64,000 bases of DNA. Origin: Sporocytophaga myxococcoides DSM 11118 (GTDB lineage: Bacteria > Bacteroidota > Bacteroidia > Cytophagales > Cytophagaceae). The notes under the pieces are model-generated. The model did not search any database. It had not been told where the DNA came from and saw nothing but the letters and a program-made list of their open reading frames with translations. The stretch lies in assembly GCF_000426725.1 (NCBI RefSeq), contig NZ_KE384560.1, positions 518,960-582,959 of the forward strand. The letters are read 5' to 3'. Shown here piece after piece: positions 36,562 through 45,960 of this stretch. Position 1 is the first letter of the stretch; every line of letters starts with the position of its first letter. A program made the position numbers and the translations under genes.

Positions 36562-37800
36562 ATGAATAAAATTATACTTTCTCATCCAACTGGAAATGCC
36601 AATGTTCGTGCAGCTGCGGTTGGTATGAAGGAGGCAGGCATATTAGAAGAGTTTCATACATCAATTGCAATTTTTCCTAAAGGCATTTTATCTAAACTGT
36701 CAGGATTACCGGGACCATTTTCTGAAATAAACAGAAGAACCTTTGAAACTTGTTTAAAGGATTTGACTTATTCTTCACCTTTTTGGGAAGTGGGCAGGTT
36801 GATTTCTGCTAAAGCAGGTATTTCATCCTTTATTGAACATGAAAAGGGTGTCTTTTGTGTGGATGCTGTTTATCACCAAATGGATAAGAATGTAGGAAAA
36901 CGACTACAAAGAAGAAACACCCATTTTAATGCAATATATGCCTATGAAGATGGAGCACTTTATTCCTTTGAAATAGCCAAACAAATTGGAGTATGTTGCA
37001 TTTATGATTTGCCAATTGGGTATTGGAGAGCAGCCAAAAGATTGATGGAATCAGAGTTGGAAAAGTGGCCGGAATGGTCAGGGACACTAACTGGCTTTAA
37101 AGACTCCTTGGCTAAATTGTCAAAAAAAGACGAGGAACTAAGACTTGCAGATAGAATTTTTGTAGCGAGTACTTTTACTGCAAAAACACTTCAGGAGTAT
37201 CCTGGCAATTTGAGCAAAATAGATGTTATACCTTATGGCTTTCCTCCGGTAGGAGAAATTAAAAAATACAGCAGCCATAAATCGCTAAAGATTTTATTTG
37301 TTGGTGGATTGTCCCAACGAAAGGGCATTGCATATTTGTTTGATGCTGTGGAGTATTTAGGAGATGCTGTTGACTTAACAGTTGTTGGGCATAAATTGGT
37401 TGAGGATTGCCAACCATTGAATGAGGCACTGAATAAGCATAAATGGATACCTAGTTTATCACATGGTGACATTTTAAAACTTATGCACCAACAGGATGTA
37501 TTAGTTTTTCCATCTCTTTTTGAAGGTTTTGGGTTGGTGATTACAGAAGCTATGTCGCAAGGAACTCCTGTTATTACTACAGACCGCACAGCAGGACCGG
37601 ATCTGATTGAACATGGAAAAAACGGATGGATTATTGAAGCAGGTTCCAAAGAAGCAATAATAAATTCTTTGGAGGAAATATTATACAATCCAGGGAGAAT
37701 TTCGGATGTTGGGAAAGCCGCAAGGCAAACCGCCATGAATCGTCCTTGGAGCGCATATGGAGAGGAATTAGCAAAAAAAATTAAGGACATAGCGGACTAA
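36562..37800 (+). CDS. Glycosyltransferase family 4
   Basis: 412 aa. The C-terminal GT-B lobe carries IDVIPYGFPP, ILFVGGLSQRKGIAYL, and FPSLFEGFGLVITEAMSQGTPVI with the EX7E motif (EGFGLVITE). It has a long central region (~60-170) unlike common GT4s (DAVYHQMDKNVGKRL; IYDLPIGYWRAAKRL), shared by some cyanobacterial and Bacteroidota enzymes. Retaining transferase using a nucleotide sugar in the cytoplasm. Confidence 0.9.
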   Translation: MNKIILSHPTGNANVRAAAVGMKEAGILEEFHTSIAIFPKGILSKLSGLPGPFSEINRRTFETCLKDLTYSSPFWEVGRLISAKAGISSFIEHEKGVFCVDAVYHQMDKNVGKRLQRRNTHFNAIYAYEDGALYSFEIAKQIGVCCIYDLPIGYWRAAKRLMESELEKWPEWSGTLTGFKDSLAKLSKKDEELRLADRIFVASTFTAKTLQEYPGNLSKIDVIPYGFPPVGEIKKYSSHKSLKILFVGGLSQRKGIAYLFDAVEYLGDAVDLTVVGHKLVEDCQPLNEALNKHKWIPSLSHGDILKLMHQQDVLVFPSLFEGFGLVITEAMSQGTPVITTDRTAGPDLIEHGKNGWIIEAGSKEAIINSLEEILYNPGRISDVGKAARQTAMNRPWSAYGEELAKKIKDIAD

Positions 37801-37857
37801 ACTTTTTAAAATAGCAAGCTTGGATATAATTAATTAGATTTAATGGTTGTTTAATTT

Positions 37858-39210
37858 ATGAGAGAGAATAAGGCTATTTCAGGTTTTACTTCTTTGGAAT
37901 CAAAAAAAGAATTCACAGAGCTCCATGAGGAAGGAAAATTTGACTCTTTGTTCATGCTAAAAAGAGGTGTCTGGCTATATTTTTTTCTGCTCATATTTGA
38001 AGGAGCTCTGAGAAAATGGGTATTACCTGGGCTTGCCACTCCTTTGCTTGTTGTTCGGGATCCTTTAGCAATTTGGCTTTTGATCAGTGCCTCACAAAAA
38101 GGATTATTTAAACTAAATAACTATATTGTTCTAGCCTGGATTCTTACCATTATTTCATTGTATACCACTTTATTTTTCGGACATGGAAACGGAATGATTG
38201 CATTGTACGGTTTTCGTATTTTTTTCTTACAATTTCCCATAATTTTCTTAATAGGTCAACTGTTTAATAAGGATGATGTAGTTCAGATCGGTAAGGTATT
38301 ATTGTGGCTGCATATTGGCATGACAATTTTGGTGGCTGTCCAATTCTTCAGCCCACAGACAGCTTGGGTAAACAGAGGAATTGGCGGAGAAATGGAAGGA
38401 TCTGGTTTTACAGGTGGAGGAGGATATTTCAGAGTTCCCGGGACCTTTTCTTTTACAAATGGTTTATCCTCTTTTTATGGGTTTGTTAGTGTTTTTGTCT
38501 TTTATTTTTGGTTGGATAATAGCAATAAAATATCTAATTGGTTTCTTATTCTTGCAACATTTGCTCTGCTTGCTGCCATTCCGCTGACGATAAGCCGGAC
38601 CGTTTTCTTTCAATTTTTAGTAACAGCCATCTTTTCTATCTTTACCACAGCTAAAAGGCCTAAGGCCTTTTTTAGAATTTTAGGTTCATTTATAACTGGT
38701 ACAGTTTTATTATATATACTAAGCACGTTGGTTTTTTTCCAAACAGCTATTACAGCATTTACAGAACGTTTTACAAATGCATCGGAAGTTGAGGGTGGGG
38801 TTGAAGGGACATTAATTGATCGTTTTCTTGGGGGGGCAGTATTTGCTTTAACCAATGATAAGAATATTGATTTTTGGGGAGCAGGGCTGGGAATGGGAAC
38901 AAACGTAGCTGCAAATTTATTGACCGGAAACAGTGTTTTTCTAATCTCTGAAGAAGAGTGGGGAAGACTCATTGGTGAAATGGGGATATTGTTAGGCTTT
39001 GCTGCAATTGCTATACGTTTCACACTAGTTTTAAGTATGTTTTTAAAGGCATGGAAAGTTTTAAATCGGGGGAATTATTTACCTTGGCTTTTATTTAGTC
39101 TTTGTGGTACTTTAGTGTTGATGGGAACATGGGCACAGCCAACCGCACTAGGTTTTGCAGTTTTTACAGGTGGCTTACTTCTTGCAAGTTTAAAAGAAGG
39201 TGAAATATGA
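37858..39210 (+). CDS. O-antigen polymerase/ligase-like membrane protein (Wzy candidate)
   Basis: 450 aa with 10-12 membrane helices. A large periplasmic loop around residues 165-200 contains RGIGGEMEGSGFTGGGGYF as GGEMEGSGF and VPGTFSFTNGLSSF. A second loop (~295-365) has the ERFTNASEVEGG segment. These are the shape and Arg/Gly-rich loops of EPS polymerases. It is the only such protein in the locus, so it is the best candidate for repeat-unit polymerisation. Sequence identity in this family is low, so the call rests on topology and context. Confidence 0.78.
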   Translation: MRENKAISGFTSLESKKEFTELHEEGKFDSLFMLKRGVWLYFFLLIFEGALRKWVLPGLATPLLVVRDPLAIWLLISASQKGLFKLNNYIVLAWILTIISLYTTLFFGHGNGMIALYGFRIFFLQFPIIFLIGQLFNKDDVVQIGKVLLWLHIGMTILVAVQFFSPQTAWVNRGIGGEMEGSGFTGGGGYFRVPGTFSFTNGLSSFYGFVSVFVFYFWLDNSNKISNWFLILATFALLAAIPLTISRTVFFQFLVTAIFSIFTTAKRPKAFFRILGSFITGTVLLYILSTLVFFQTAITAFTERFTNASEVEGGVEGTLIDRFLGGAVFALTNDKNIDFWGAGLGMGTNVAANLLTGNSVFLISEEEWGRLIGEMGILLGFAAIAIRFTLVLSMFLKAWKVLNRGNYLPWLLFSLCGTLVLMGTWAQPTALGFAVFTGGLLLASLKEGEI

Positions 39211-39217
39211 ATTGATT

Positions 39218-40375
39218 ATGAGTAGATTATTAAGGTTTGTCCTGATTGGAAATTACAAGCTTGACAAGCAAGAAAGTATGGCCCGATATGCTAATAGTCT
39301 GCAAATTGGTTTATCTGAAGCTGGAATACATGCAGAGATTTGGTATCCAGTAGTTTTTTTTGCTCGTTGGTCTAAGTCGACTATTACCGGACTGGGGAAA
39401 TGGTTAGGTTATTTAGATAAATGGATTCTCTTTCCTCTAGTTTTAAAATTTCGAATTCTGATCTTTCGCATAAAGCATTCTGATGAGAATATATTCTTTC
39501 ATGTTTGTGATCATTCAAATGCTCCATATCTTGCCCATTTGCCATTAAATAGAAGCGGAATCACTTGTCATGATGTGCTGGCGATTCGCGGAGCTTTAGG
39601 ATTTAAAGATGCTTACTGCCCAGCTTCACCAGCAGGTAAAGTTCTCCAAAAATGGATCCTTGCAAATTTAATAAAAGCAAAAAGACTGACTGCAGTATCT
39701 CAATTTACTTTAAATCAATTGTATGAATTGGCCTCGGGAGAAAGGAATAATCAGAATGGTAAAAAATGGAGAGTCATTCATAACTTTTACAATGCATCCT
39801 TTGAGCCAATGGATGTTGAAAAAAGGCGCAAAATGCTTTTGAATATTTTACCTGATACAGAGTTTATCCTTCATGTAGGATCCTCGCTGCCCAGAAAGAA
39901 TAGGCCTCTTCTGATTGGCATGCTAAAAAATATTGGAGATAAATGGGATGGGAAAGTTTGTTTTGCAGGTGAGAAATTAGATGAAGAATTGAAAAATATT
40001 ATTGATGGATCTGGTTTGAAAGATAGGTTTTTTTCAGTAGAGAAACCTGAACACGATACATTGGTGGCATTGTATTCCAGCTGTCTAGCCTTTATTTTCC
40101 CATCATTTTCTGAAGGATTTGGCTGGCCATTAATAGAGGCGCAGGCATGTGGCGCTCCTGTTATAGCAAGTAAAATAGAGTCATTGAATGAAGTGAGCGG
40201 AGGAAGTGCATTGCATGCCGATCCTGAAAAACCAGCTGAATTTGCAAATGCATTTCTACAAGTCCTTGAGAAGTCTTTCAGAGATCAGTTAATTAGAAAG
40301 GGATTTGATAACTGTGCTAGATTTGAAAAGTCACGATTAATTGGGGAGTTCATTCAACTTTATACAGACAGATAG
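39218..40375 (+). CDS. Glycosyltransferase family 4
   Basis: 385 aa from ATG 39218; a GTG at 39200 would overlap the previous gene but adds an unlikely N-terminus. GT4 motifs: FVLIGNYKLDKQESMARYA (N-terminal loop), ILHVGSSLPRKNR, and FPSFSEGFGWPLIEAQACGAPVI with EX7E (EGFGWPLIE). CHDVLAIRG in the middle is typical of GDP-mannose-type GT4 relatives. Ends 2 bp before the next acyltransferase gene. Confidence 0.88.
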   Translation: MSRLLRFVLIGNYKLDKQESMARYANSLQIGLSEAGIHAEIWYPVVFFARWSKSTITGLGKWLGYLDKWILFPLVLKFRILIFRIKHSDENIFFHVCDHSNAPYLAHLPLNRSGITCHDVLAIRGALGFKDAYCPASPAGKVLQKWILANLIKAKRLTAVSQFTLNQLYELASGERNNQNGKKWRVIHNFYNASFEPMDVEKRRKMLLNILPDTEFILHVGSSLPRKNRPLLIGMLKNIGDKWDGKVCFAGEKLDEELKNIIDGSGLKDRFFSVEKPEHDTLVALYSSCLAFIFPSFSEGFGWPLIEAQACGAPVIASKIESLNEVSGGSALHADPEKPAEFANAFLQVLEKSFRDQLIRKGFDNCARFEKSRLIGEFIQLYTDR

Positions 40376-40377
40376 TA

Positions 40378-41040
40378 ATGTTTAAGAAACTTATACCATT
40401 GATGCTCCCGTGGAAGCTTAAAAGATGGTTTTTAAATAAATATTTTGGTTTTGAAATTCATCCTTCAGCGAAAATTGGCTTAGCATGGGTTTATCCTCAT
40501 AAGCTTGTTATGGGGCCTGGTACCCGCATTGATCATTTTACTATAGCCATTCATCTGGACCTTATTGAAATGCGAGCTAATTCAATAATTGGAAGAAATA
40601 ATTGGATCACTGGACTTAGCACCCAAACTGAATCAATACATTTCTCTCATCAAACAAATAGAAAGGCAGAGTTATACATGGGAGAAGAGGCTGCAATTAC
40701 CAAGAATCACCACATTGATTGTACTAATCGAATTGCAATAGGCAGGTTTGCCACAATTGCAGGATACCAAACTCAATTACTGACACATTCAATTGATGTA
40801 TTTGAAAATCGACAGGATAGTTTACCAATTATAATTGGAGATTATACATTTGTGGGTACAAATTGTGTAGTGCTGGGTGGGGCAAAACTACCTTCTCAAA
40901 GTGTGCTTGGGGCAAAGTCATTACTTAATAAAAGTTTTGAAGAACCATGGACATTGTATGCCGGTGTTCCAGCAAAAGCAATCAGTCAGATTTCTCAAGA
41001 TGCAAAGTACTTTACCCGAGCAACTGGATTTGTTCAATAA
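40378..41040 (+). CDS. Left-handed beta-helix acyltransferase
   Basis: 220 aa. Hexapeptide turns (IHPSAKIGLAWVYPHKLVMG, then IDHFTIAI, GRFATIAGYQTQL, IIIGDYTFVGTNCVVLGG) and YAGVPAKAI at the C-terminus. Some repeats are irregular, and HHIDCTNRIAIG replaces the usual His-containing loop, so it is a divergent member. Its start is 2 bp after a GT4 stop. Presumed sugar O- or N-acyltransferase. Confidence 0.8.
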   Translation: MFKKLIPLMLPWKLKRWFLNKYFGFEIHPSAKIGLAWVYPHKLVMGPGTRIDHFTIAIHLDLIEMRANSIIGRNNWITGLSTQTESIHFSHQTNRKAELYMGEEAAITKNHHIDCTNRIAIGRFATIAGYQTQLLTHSIDVFENRQDSLPIIIGDYTFVGTNCVVLGGAKLPSQSVLGAKSLLNKSFEEPWTLYAGVPAKAISQISQDAKYFTRATGFVQ

Positions 41041-41055
41041 TAATAAAGTGTAATA

Positions 41056-42207
41056 ATGAAGCTTTCTTTTATAATCCCCTCTTTTTATCCTGCAACTGCA
41101 TTCGGAGGAACGATTTTTTATTCATTAGACTTATGTAAAGCTCTTGCCGCAAAAGGAGTAGAAGTTAATGTGACCACTACAAATACCAATATGCATAGCC
41201 ATCTGGAGGTAGATTCCAAGCAGGCAGTAATATTTGAGAAAGGAATGCGAGTCAGGTATTATCATGATACTTTGTTAAACAGGTTTTCGCTTCCATTATT
41301 TTTGAATATTAAAAAGGATATTGAAAAATCTGATGTTGTCCATATCAATGCAATTTTTAATTCTCCTACTCCTATTGCTTTATATTGGGCAAACCGTTTA
41401 AAGAAAAGAATAATCTTATCTCCACATGGAGTTATGGGAGATTGGATACTGAATCAAGGGTTGCCATTTAAAAGAGTTTGGCTAGATGCTTTTATAAAAC
41501 CTTATGCAGACAAAGTAATCTGGCATGCTACAGCAGAACAGGAAAAGAAAGAGATATTAAAACACTATCCTAATGCTAAAGTTGAAGTAGTCCCAGCAGG
41601 GATACACGTCAAGCAGTATTCAAAGGCCTTTCCTATTTCTAAAGAAAGTTTTCTTGAAAAAATCTTGGGCCAAAGGGTCGTTGCAGATCAGATTATTATT
41701 GGAATGAGCAGGCTGCATAAGAAAAAAGGGTTTGATATCTTAATCAAGGCATTTAAGAAACTGTCAGAAAAAAGTAATCAAAAATTGTTGTTGTTAATTG
41801 CTGGGGAAGATGAAGGTGAAAAAGATAATTTAAATGTACTGATTAAATCTTTAGATCTTCAGGCGAGTGTTTTTCTGCTCCCGGCAATGTATGAAGATGA
41901 CAAGGTGAATTTTCTGCAATTGGGAGATTTGTTTGTATTACCATCCCATAACGAAAATTTTGGAATTGTTATCGCAGAAGCATTAGCCTCTGGAACTGCT
42001 GTGATTACTAGTATTCATACTCCGTGGCAAGAGCTTGTTTCTCATAAATGTGGCGATTGGATCCCTAATACTGAATCTGATTTAATCGCTTCAATCACCA
42101 AATTCTTAGATATGAATAAAGAAATGTTGCAACAAAACGCAAGACAGTATGCGGCAACATATGATTGGGAAAAAATTGGAGAAAAGATGATGGAGGTATA
42201 TAAATGA
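41056..42207 (+). CDS. Glycosyltransferase family 4
   Basis: 383 aa. N-terminus LSFIIPSFYPATAFGGTIFYSLDLCKAL in two parts (SFYPATAFGGTIFYSLDL is the donor loop). Then ILSPHGVMGDW, VEVVPAGIHVKQY, IIGMSRLHKKKGFD, and LPSHNENFGIVIAEALASGTAVI with the E-x7-E form ENFGIVIAE. Typical of the WcaL/PelF-like GT4 group in EPS clusters. Confidence 0.9.
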   Translation: MKLSFIIPSFYPATAFGGTIFYSLDLCKALAAKGVEVNVTTTNTNMHSHLEVDSKQAVIFEKGMRVRYYHDTLLNRFSLPLFLNIKKDIEKSDVVHINAIFNSPTPIALYWANRLKKRIILSPHGVMGDWILNQGLPFKRVWLDAFIKPYADKVIWHATAEQEKKEILKHYPNAKVEVVPAGIHVKQYSKAFPISKESFLEKILGQRVVADQIIIGMSRLHKKKGFDILIKAFKKLSEKSNQKLLLLIAGEDEGEKDNLNVLIKSLDLQASVFLLPAMYEDDKVNFLQLGDLFVLPSHNENFGIVIAEALASGTAVITSIHTPWQELVSHKCGDWIPNTESDLIASITKFLDMNKEMLQQNARQYAATYDWEKIGEKMMEVYK

Positions 42208-42217
42208 TCTTTTAAAA

Positions 42218-43000
42218 ATGAATAAGGATTTAACAGCATTAATAATTACATATAATGAGGAGTCTAACCTCTTTAGAGTTCTTGAAAAATTAACCTGGGT
42301 TCCCAAAGTTATTATTCTTGATAGTGGCAGTACTGATAAAACTCTAGGTATCGCAAATCAGTTTTCTAACGTTTCGGTTGTTTACAGAAAGTTTGATTCT
42401 TTTGCAGAGCAATGCAATTATGGCTTAAGCCTGATCAATACAGAATGGACGCTGTCTTTGGATGCAGATTACGTATTCACGGATGCTCTTATAGGGGAAG
42501 TTCAAAATGCCCTAACTAAGCCATTATTTGATTCTTATGAAGTCGCATTTCGCTTTTGTGTTTATGGATATCCATTGAGATCAGATAATACAACTCCCCG
42601 AATTATTTTATTCAAAACTAAGAAGGGACAATATTTTAACGATGGGCATGCGCACAGGCTTTTATTGGATGGCACACTAAACCGGTTTACAAATGAAATT
42701 TTGCATGATGACAGAAAAGATCTTAGTCGTTGGTTTAGGAATCAAGATAAATATTCACTCCAGGAATGTCACAAGATCTTAAATGAAAAGGAACTACGAA
42801 AAATTGATAAAATAAGAAAATTGAAATGGCTAGCTCCTTTTCTAGTATTTTTTTACTGCTTGTTCGTAAAAAGATTAATATTTGATGGGTGGCATGGCTG
42901 GTATTATACCCTCCAAAGGACAATGGTAGAAATCATGTTTACTTTAAGGTTGATTGAAGCTGAGAAGATTAATCAAGAGGGGGAAGAGTATAAGTCATGA
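42218..43000 (+). CDS. Glycosyltransferase family 2
   Basis: 260 aa. N-terminal LTALIITYNEESNLFRVLEKL, VIILDSGSTDKTLGI, and LSLDADYVFTDAL with the DxD. A C-terminal hydrophobic stretch (FLVFFYCLFVKRLIF) may anchor it, as in the WaaE/KdtX-type GT2 (KdoIII glucosyltransferase) relatives, which also share the YGYPLR and AHRLLL-type motifs. It starts 10 bp after the GT4 gene. Confidence 0.88.
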   Translation: MNKDLTALIITYNEESNLFRVLEKLTWVPKVIILDSGSTDKTLGIANQFSNVSVVYRKFDSFAEQCNYGLSLINTEWTLSLDADYVFTDALIGEVQNALTKPLFDSYEVAFRFCVYGYPLRSDNTTPRIILFKTKKGQYFNDGHAHRLLLDGTLNRFTNEILHDDRKDLSRWFRNQDKYSLQECHKILNEKELRKIDKIRKLKWLAPFLVFFYCLFVKRLIFDGWHGWYYTLQRTMVEIMFTLRLIEAEKINQEGEEYKS

Positions 43001-43078
43001 ATCAACTCTCCTAGGTCAGAGGACAGAGAATCAAATAATAGAAATAATAGAAAGATTCTCTCTATAGAATTTTATAAT

Positions 43079-44144
43079 ATGTCAAACTCAAAATTAAGAA
43101 AATTAGAAAGCGTAAGAGGGGTTGCGGCAGTATATGTCGTTTTTCATCACATAAACCAGCTTTATCCATTTAAATACAATTATTTGAATTACATATTCAG
43201 ATTTGGGCAAGAAGCTGTAATATTATTCTTTTTGATGTCTGGTTTCGTTATTTATTATTCAATATTTTCTAAAGAAAATCAGCCTAAAGATTTTAAAAGT
43301 TATTTTGTGAAGCGCTTCAAAAGGATTTATCCTTTATTTACTCTGGCTTTACTATTGTCATACGTCACAAGTTGTTTCTATTCAGGAGAAATTTTGCCTG
43401 TCCAAAGTGGAGTTCTAATTGGAAATTTACTTAACCTTCAGGATTTCTCTTCTGGTAAGCCTGGGGTTTGGGTAAATCCGTACTATGGAAATTTACCTCT
43501 TTGGTCGCTGAGTTATGAATGGTGGTTTTACATGATTTTCTGGGTTATTATAAAGATTCCTTTCAATAGGCAATTTATCTGTGTTTGTGCAATTTCAGCA
43601 TTAGGAGTTATTTCATATTCCTTATTTCCAAATTCGGCTTCTTTGGTTTTGACATATCTGGTAATTTGGTGGGTGGGAGCTGAACTTGCTAAATTATATC
43701 TAACTAAAACCACTATAAGATATAAAGATATTGTTCAATTGCTCATAGGCTTAGGAACCGTTTCATTAGTACTGTTAATTCCAGTGATTAAAAATGTTGG
43801 TTCCCTTCAAATGGGTTTACATCCTGTTCTTGAGTTAAGACACTTTCTCGTTTCAATATTTTTCATACTATGTGCCATTACTTGGAAACAATTTCAGTTT
43901 ATCGGTTTTGAACCAATTTTCGGGATGTTTTCTCATATTGCCCCAATATCGTATGGAATATATATATCATTACCCTTTTATCATGGGAATTTCATATTTG
44001 CCGACGCACTTTTCCATTTATATTAGGGTGTTATTAGTATTATTTTTGATTGGGGCATTTTCTTATCTGATGGAAATGAAATTCCAAAAGTTTATTAACG
44101 GACTTGGAAGAAGTAGGGAAAAACTTAACTTGAGAAGTTCGTAG
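43079..44144 (+). pseudogene. AT3 family acyltransferase with 3' frameshift
   Basis: The main frame (43079-44026, 315 aa) has the AT3 start SVRGVAAVYVVFHHI and VILFFLMSGFVIYYS, then stops early after ADALFHLY. The +1 frame continues IYIRVLLVLFLIGAFSYLMEMKFQKFINGLG to a TAG at 44144, which is the missing last helix and tail. One extra T in TTTT at 44010-44013 explains the shift. It may be a mutation, a phase-variable tract or a sequencing error. The truncated product lacks one helix and may be inactive. Confidence 0.75.
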
Positions 44145-44265
44145 TAACTTTACAGGATTGCTTAACCTAAAATAACTTCAATGTTCTACAATATTTGTAT
44201 GACAAAACCGGTATCACTAGATGAAAAGATCTAAAGTTGTTAAATAAATTTTTACATTAAAAGAG

Positions 44266-45315
44266 ATGGACATTGTAAATGAGTATAAAGTAAATTGGGC
44301 CGTTTTAGCATTAACTAGATTCTTTTTGGCATCTATCGTAATGATGGAGCATTTAAAAAAATTTTGTGATGTTGGCAATTGGGGCTTATATACCTATTTT
44401 GGAGCATTTGAAGCTATTCTAGGCTTTTTACTCATAAGCGGCTTTTCAATTGGAACATCTTTAGAAAAGGATAATGGCAAAGATTTCTTAATACGAAGGG
44501 GAAAACGTATATATCCTGTATTTCTTGCCAGCATAATTTTCCAGGCATTAATTGTACCCAATTTTTGGGAAACAAGTGAACTATTTAAATTTGCAATTAA
44601 TTTATTTTTTTTAAATCAAATATTTTCTGGTGAATCATTTTTAGGAGTTTCTTGGACATTATCTACAGAAGTGTGGCTTTATTGTCTTGCACCACTATTA
44701 AGGAAAGTGAGGTTGAATATATTATTTTTCTTAATAGGCTTTTCATTTATGTCCTATTGCCTGTACACTTGTGGCCGTACATTATTTCACTGGAATTATT
44801 ATTCCGGAACTTCGTTTGGTATAAACTTAATCCTCTTATCGTTTATTTGGATTTCGGGTTTTGCATTAGCACTTTTTCCGGAAAGAAGGAAGATAATACT
44901 TCTTATTATTGGGGGAATATTAATAGGTCATATATCGATTACAATTTTAATTCAATCTCTTTATAGGTTCAAGCACCATGAAATTGAATTGTTATGGCAA
45001 ATAGACACTCTTGACTTTGTCGGAAAGGCTCTTTGTGTTATTTTGATTTACGGAGTCATTGCCTATAATCATAAGTTTCCAGAAATTTCTAATACAGCTA
45101 AAAAACTATTTAAGTTATTGGGCGATATTTCTTATCCATTGTATTTAACACATTGTACATTCTTTTTCATAATGGCTCAAAATAAAGTAAGTAATTTATA
45201 TGTGATGATTCTAGGTCAATTGCTTTTATCCCTTCTAATTTATTACTTATTCGATTTCTATAGTAAAAGAAGAGATTCTCAACGTCAAGAAGCTCTTGTT
45301 GTTGAAAAAAAATAG
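44266..45315 (+). CDS. AT3 family membrane acyltransferase
   Basis: 349 aa, about ten helices. The signature region is LTRFFLASIVMMEHLKKF, with Arg and His spaced as in AT3 proteins, then AILGFLLISGFSIGTSL and SWTLSTEVWLYCLAP. The C-terminal charged tail (YSKRRDSQRQEALVVEKK) is cytoplasmic. Part of the acylation set of the EPS locus. Confidence 0.85.
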   Translation: MDIVNEYKVNWAVLALTRFFLASIVMMEHLKKFCDVGNWGLYTYFGAFEAILGFLLISGFSIGTSLEKDNGKDFLIRRGKRIYPVFLASIIFQALIVPNFWETSELFKFAINLFFLNQIFSGESFLGVSWTLSTEVWLYCLAPLLRKVRLNILFFLIGFSFMSYCLYTCGRTLFHWNYYSGTSFGINLILLSFIWISGFALALFPERRKIILLIIGGILIGHISITILIQSLYRFKHHEIELLWQIDTLDFVGKALCVILIYGVIAYNHKFPEISNTAKKLFKLLGDISYPLYLTHCTFFFIMAQNKVSNLYVMILGQLLLSLLIYYLFDFYSKRRDSQRQEALVVEKK

Positions 45316-45342
45316 AGTATAGAGCTGTGTGATTACTAAAAT

Positions 45343-45960
45343 TTGGTTAAAAAGGTGGCAAAAGTAAATACTAACAAATATCAATCTCTTAATTCATTCG
45401 TAATCCCCCCAAATTTCCGAGGCAAATCAGGTATAGTGGTACAGCTATGGTGGATTGTAGAAGCATTATTGTTTAATCCTTCTCCACAAATTTTATATGG
45501 CTGGAGACGCTTTCTTCTCAGACTATTTGGAGCAAAAATAGGCAAAGGTGTTATTATAAGGCCGTCTGTAAAAACTACCTACCCATGGAAATTAAGCATT
45601 GGAGATTATTCTTGGATTGGAGATAATGTGGTACTGTATAGTCTGGGAGAAATCAATATTGGAAGCAATGCTGTAATCTCTCAGAAATCCTATTTATGTA
45701 CAGGTTCTCACGATTTTGAAAAAACTACATTTGATATTTTTGCAAAAGAGATAACGGTTGAGGATGAGACTTGGATTGCATCTGACGTATTTATTGGGCC
45801 TGGCGTGACTATTGGGTGCGGAGCTGTAGTTGGGGCAAGGAGTTCCGTATTTAAGAGTGTTGAAGGAGGATTTGTATATGCTGGAAATCCTTTGAGTAGA
45901 ATCAAATTGCGAAATAATGTTTCTGTTGAAATTGGTGATGTCAGTATAAAAAATGAGTAA
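45343..45960 (+). CDS. WcaF-like colanic-acid-type acetyltransferase
   Basis: 205 aa; TTG start at 45343, with GTG at 45355 as an alternative. The N-terminal linker (VVQLWWIVEALLF, YGWRRFLLRLFGAKIG) followed by hexapeptide repeats (LSIGDYSWIGDNVVLYS, EINIGSNAVISQKSYLC) and VYAGNPLSRIK is the WcaF pattern. A TGSHDFEKTTFD loop carries the catalytic His. It overlaps the next AT3 gene by 8 bp. Confidence 0.87.
   Translation: MVKKVAKVNTNKYQSLNSFVIPPNFRGKSGIVVQLWWIVEALLFNPSPQILYGWRRFLLRLFGAKIGKGVIIRPSVKTTYPWKLSIGDYSWIGDNVVLYSLGEINIGSNAVISQKSYLCTGSHDFEKTTFDIFAKEITVEDETWIASDVFIGPGVTIGCGAVVGARSSVFKSVEGGFVYAGNPLSRIKLRNNVSVEIGDVSIKNE

Noticed and set aside
37233-37790. 185-aa minus-strand frame inside the GT4 gene
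   Set aside because: It is antisense to a clear GT4 with EGFG motif; the composition is Ser/Pro/Ile-rich and shows no domain.
43025-43061. 8-bp inverted repeat AGAGAATC/GATTCTCT before the frameshifted AT3 gene
   Set aside because: The arms are short, the loop is 21 bases and AT-rich chance matches of this length are common.
43872-44144. Separate 90-aa gene after the AT3 gene
   Set aside because: Its second half is the missing AT3 C-terminus; treated as a frameshifted part of the same gene.
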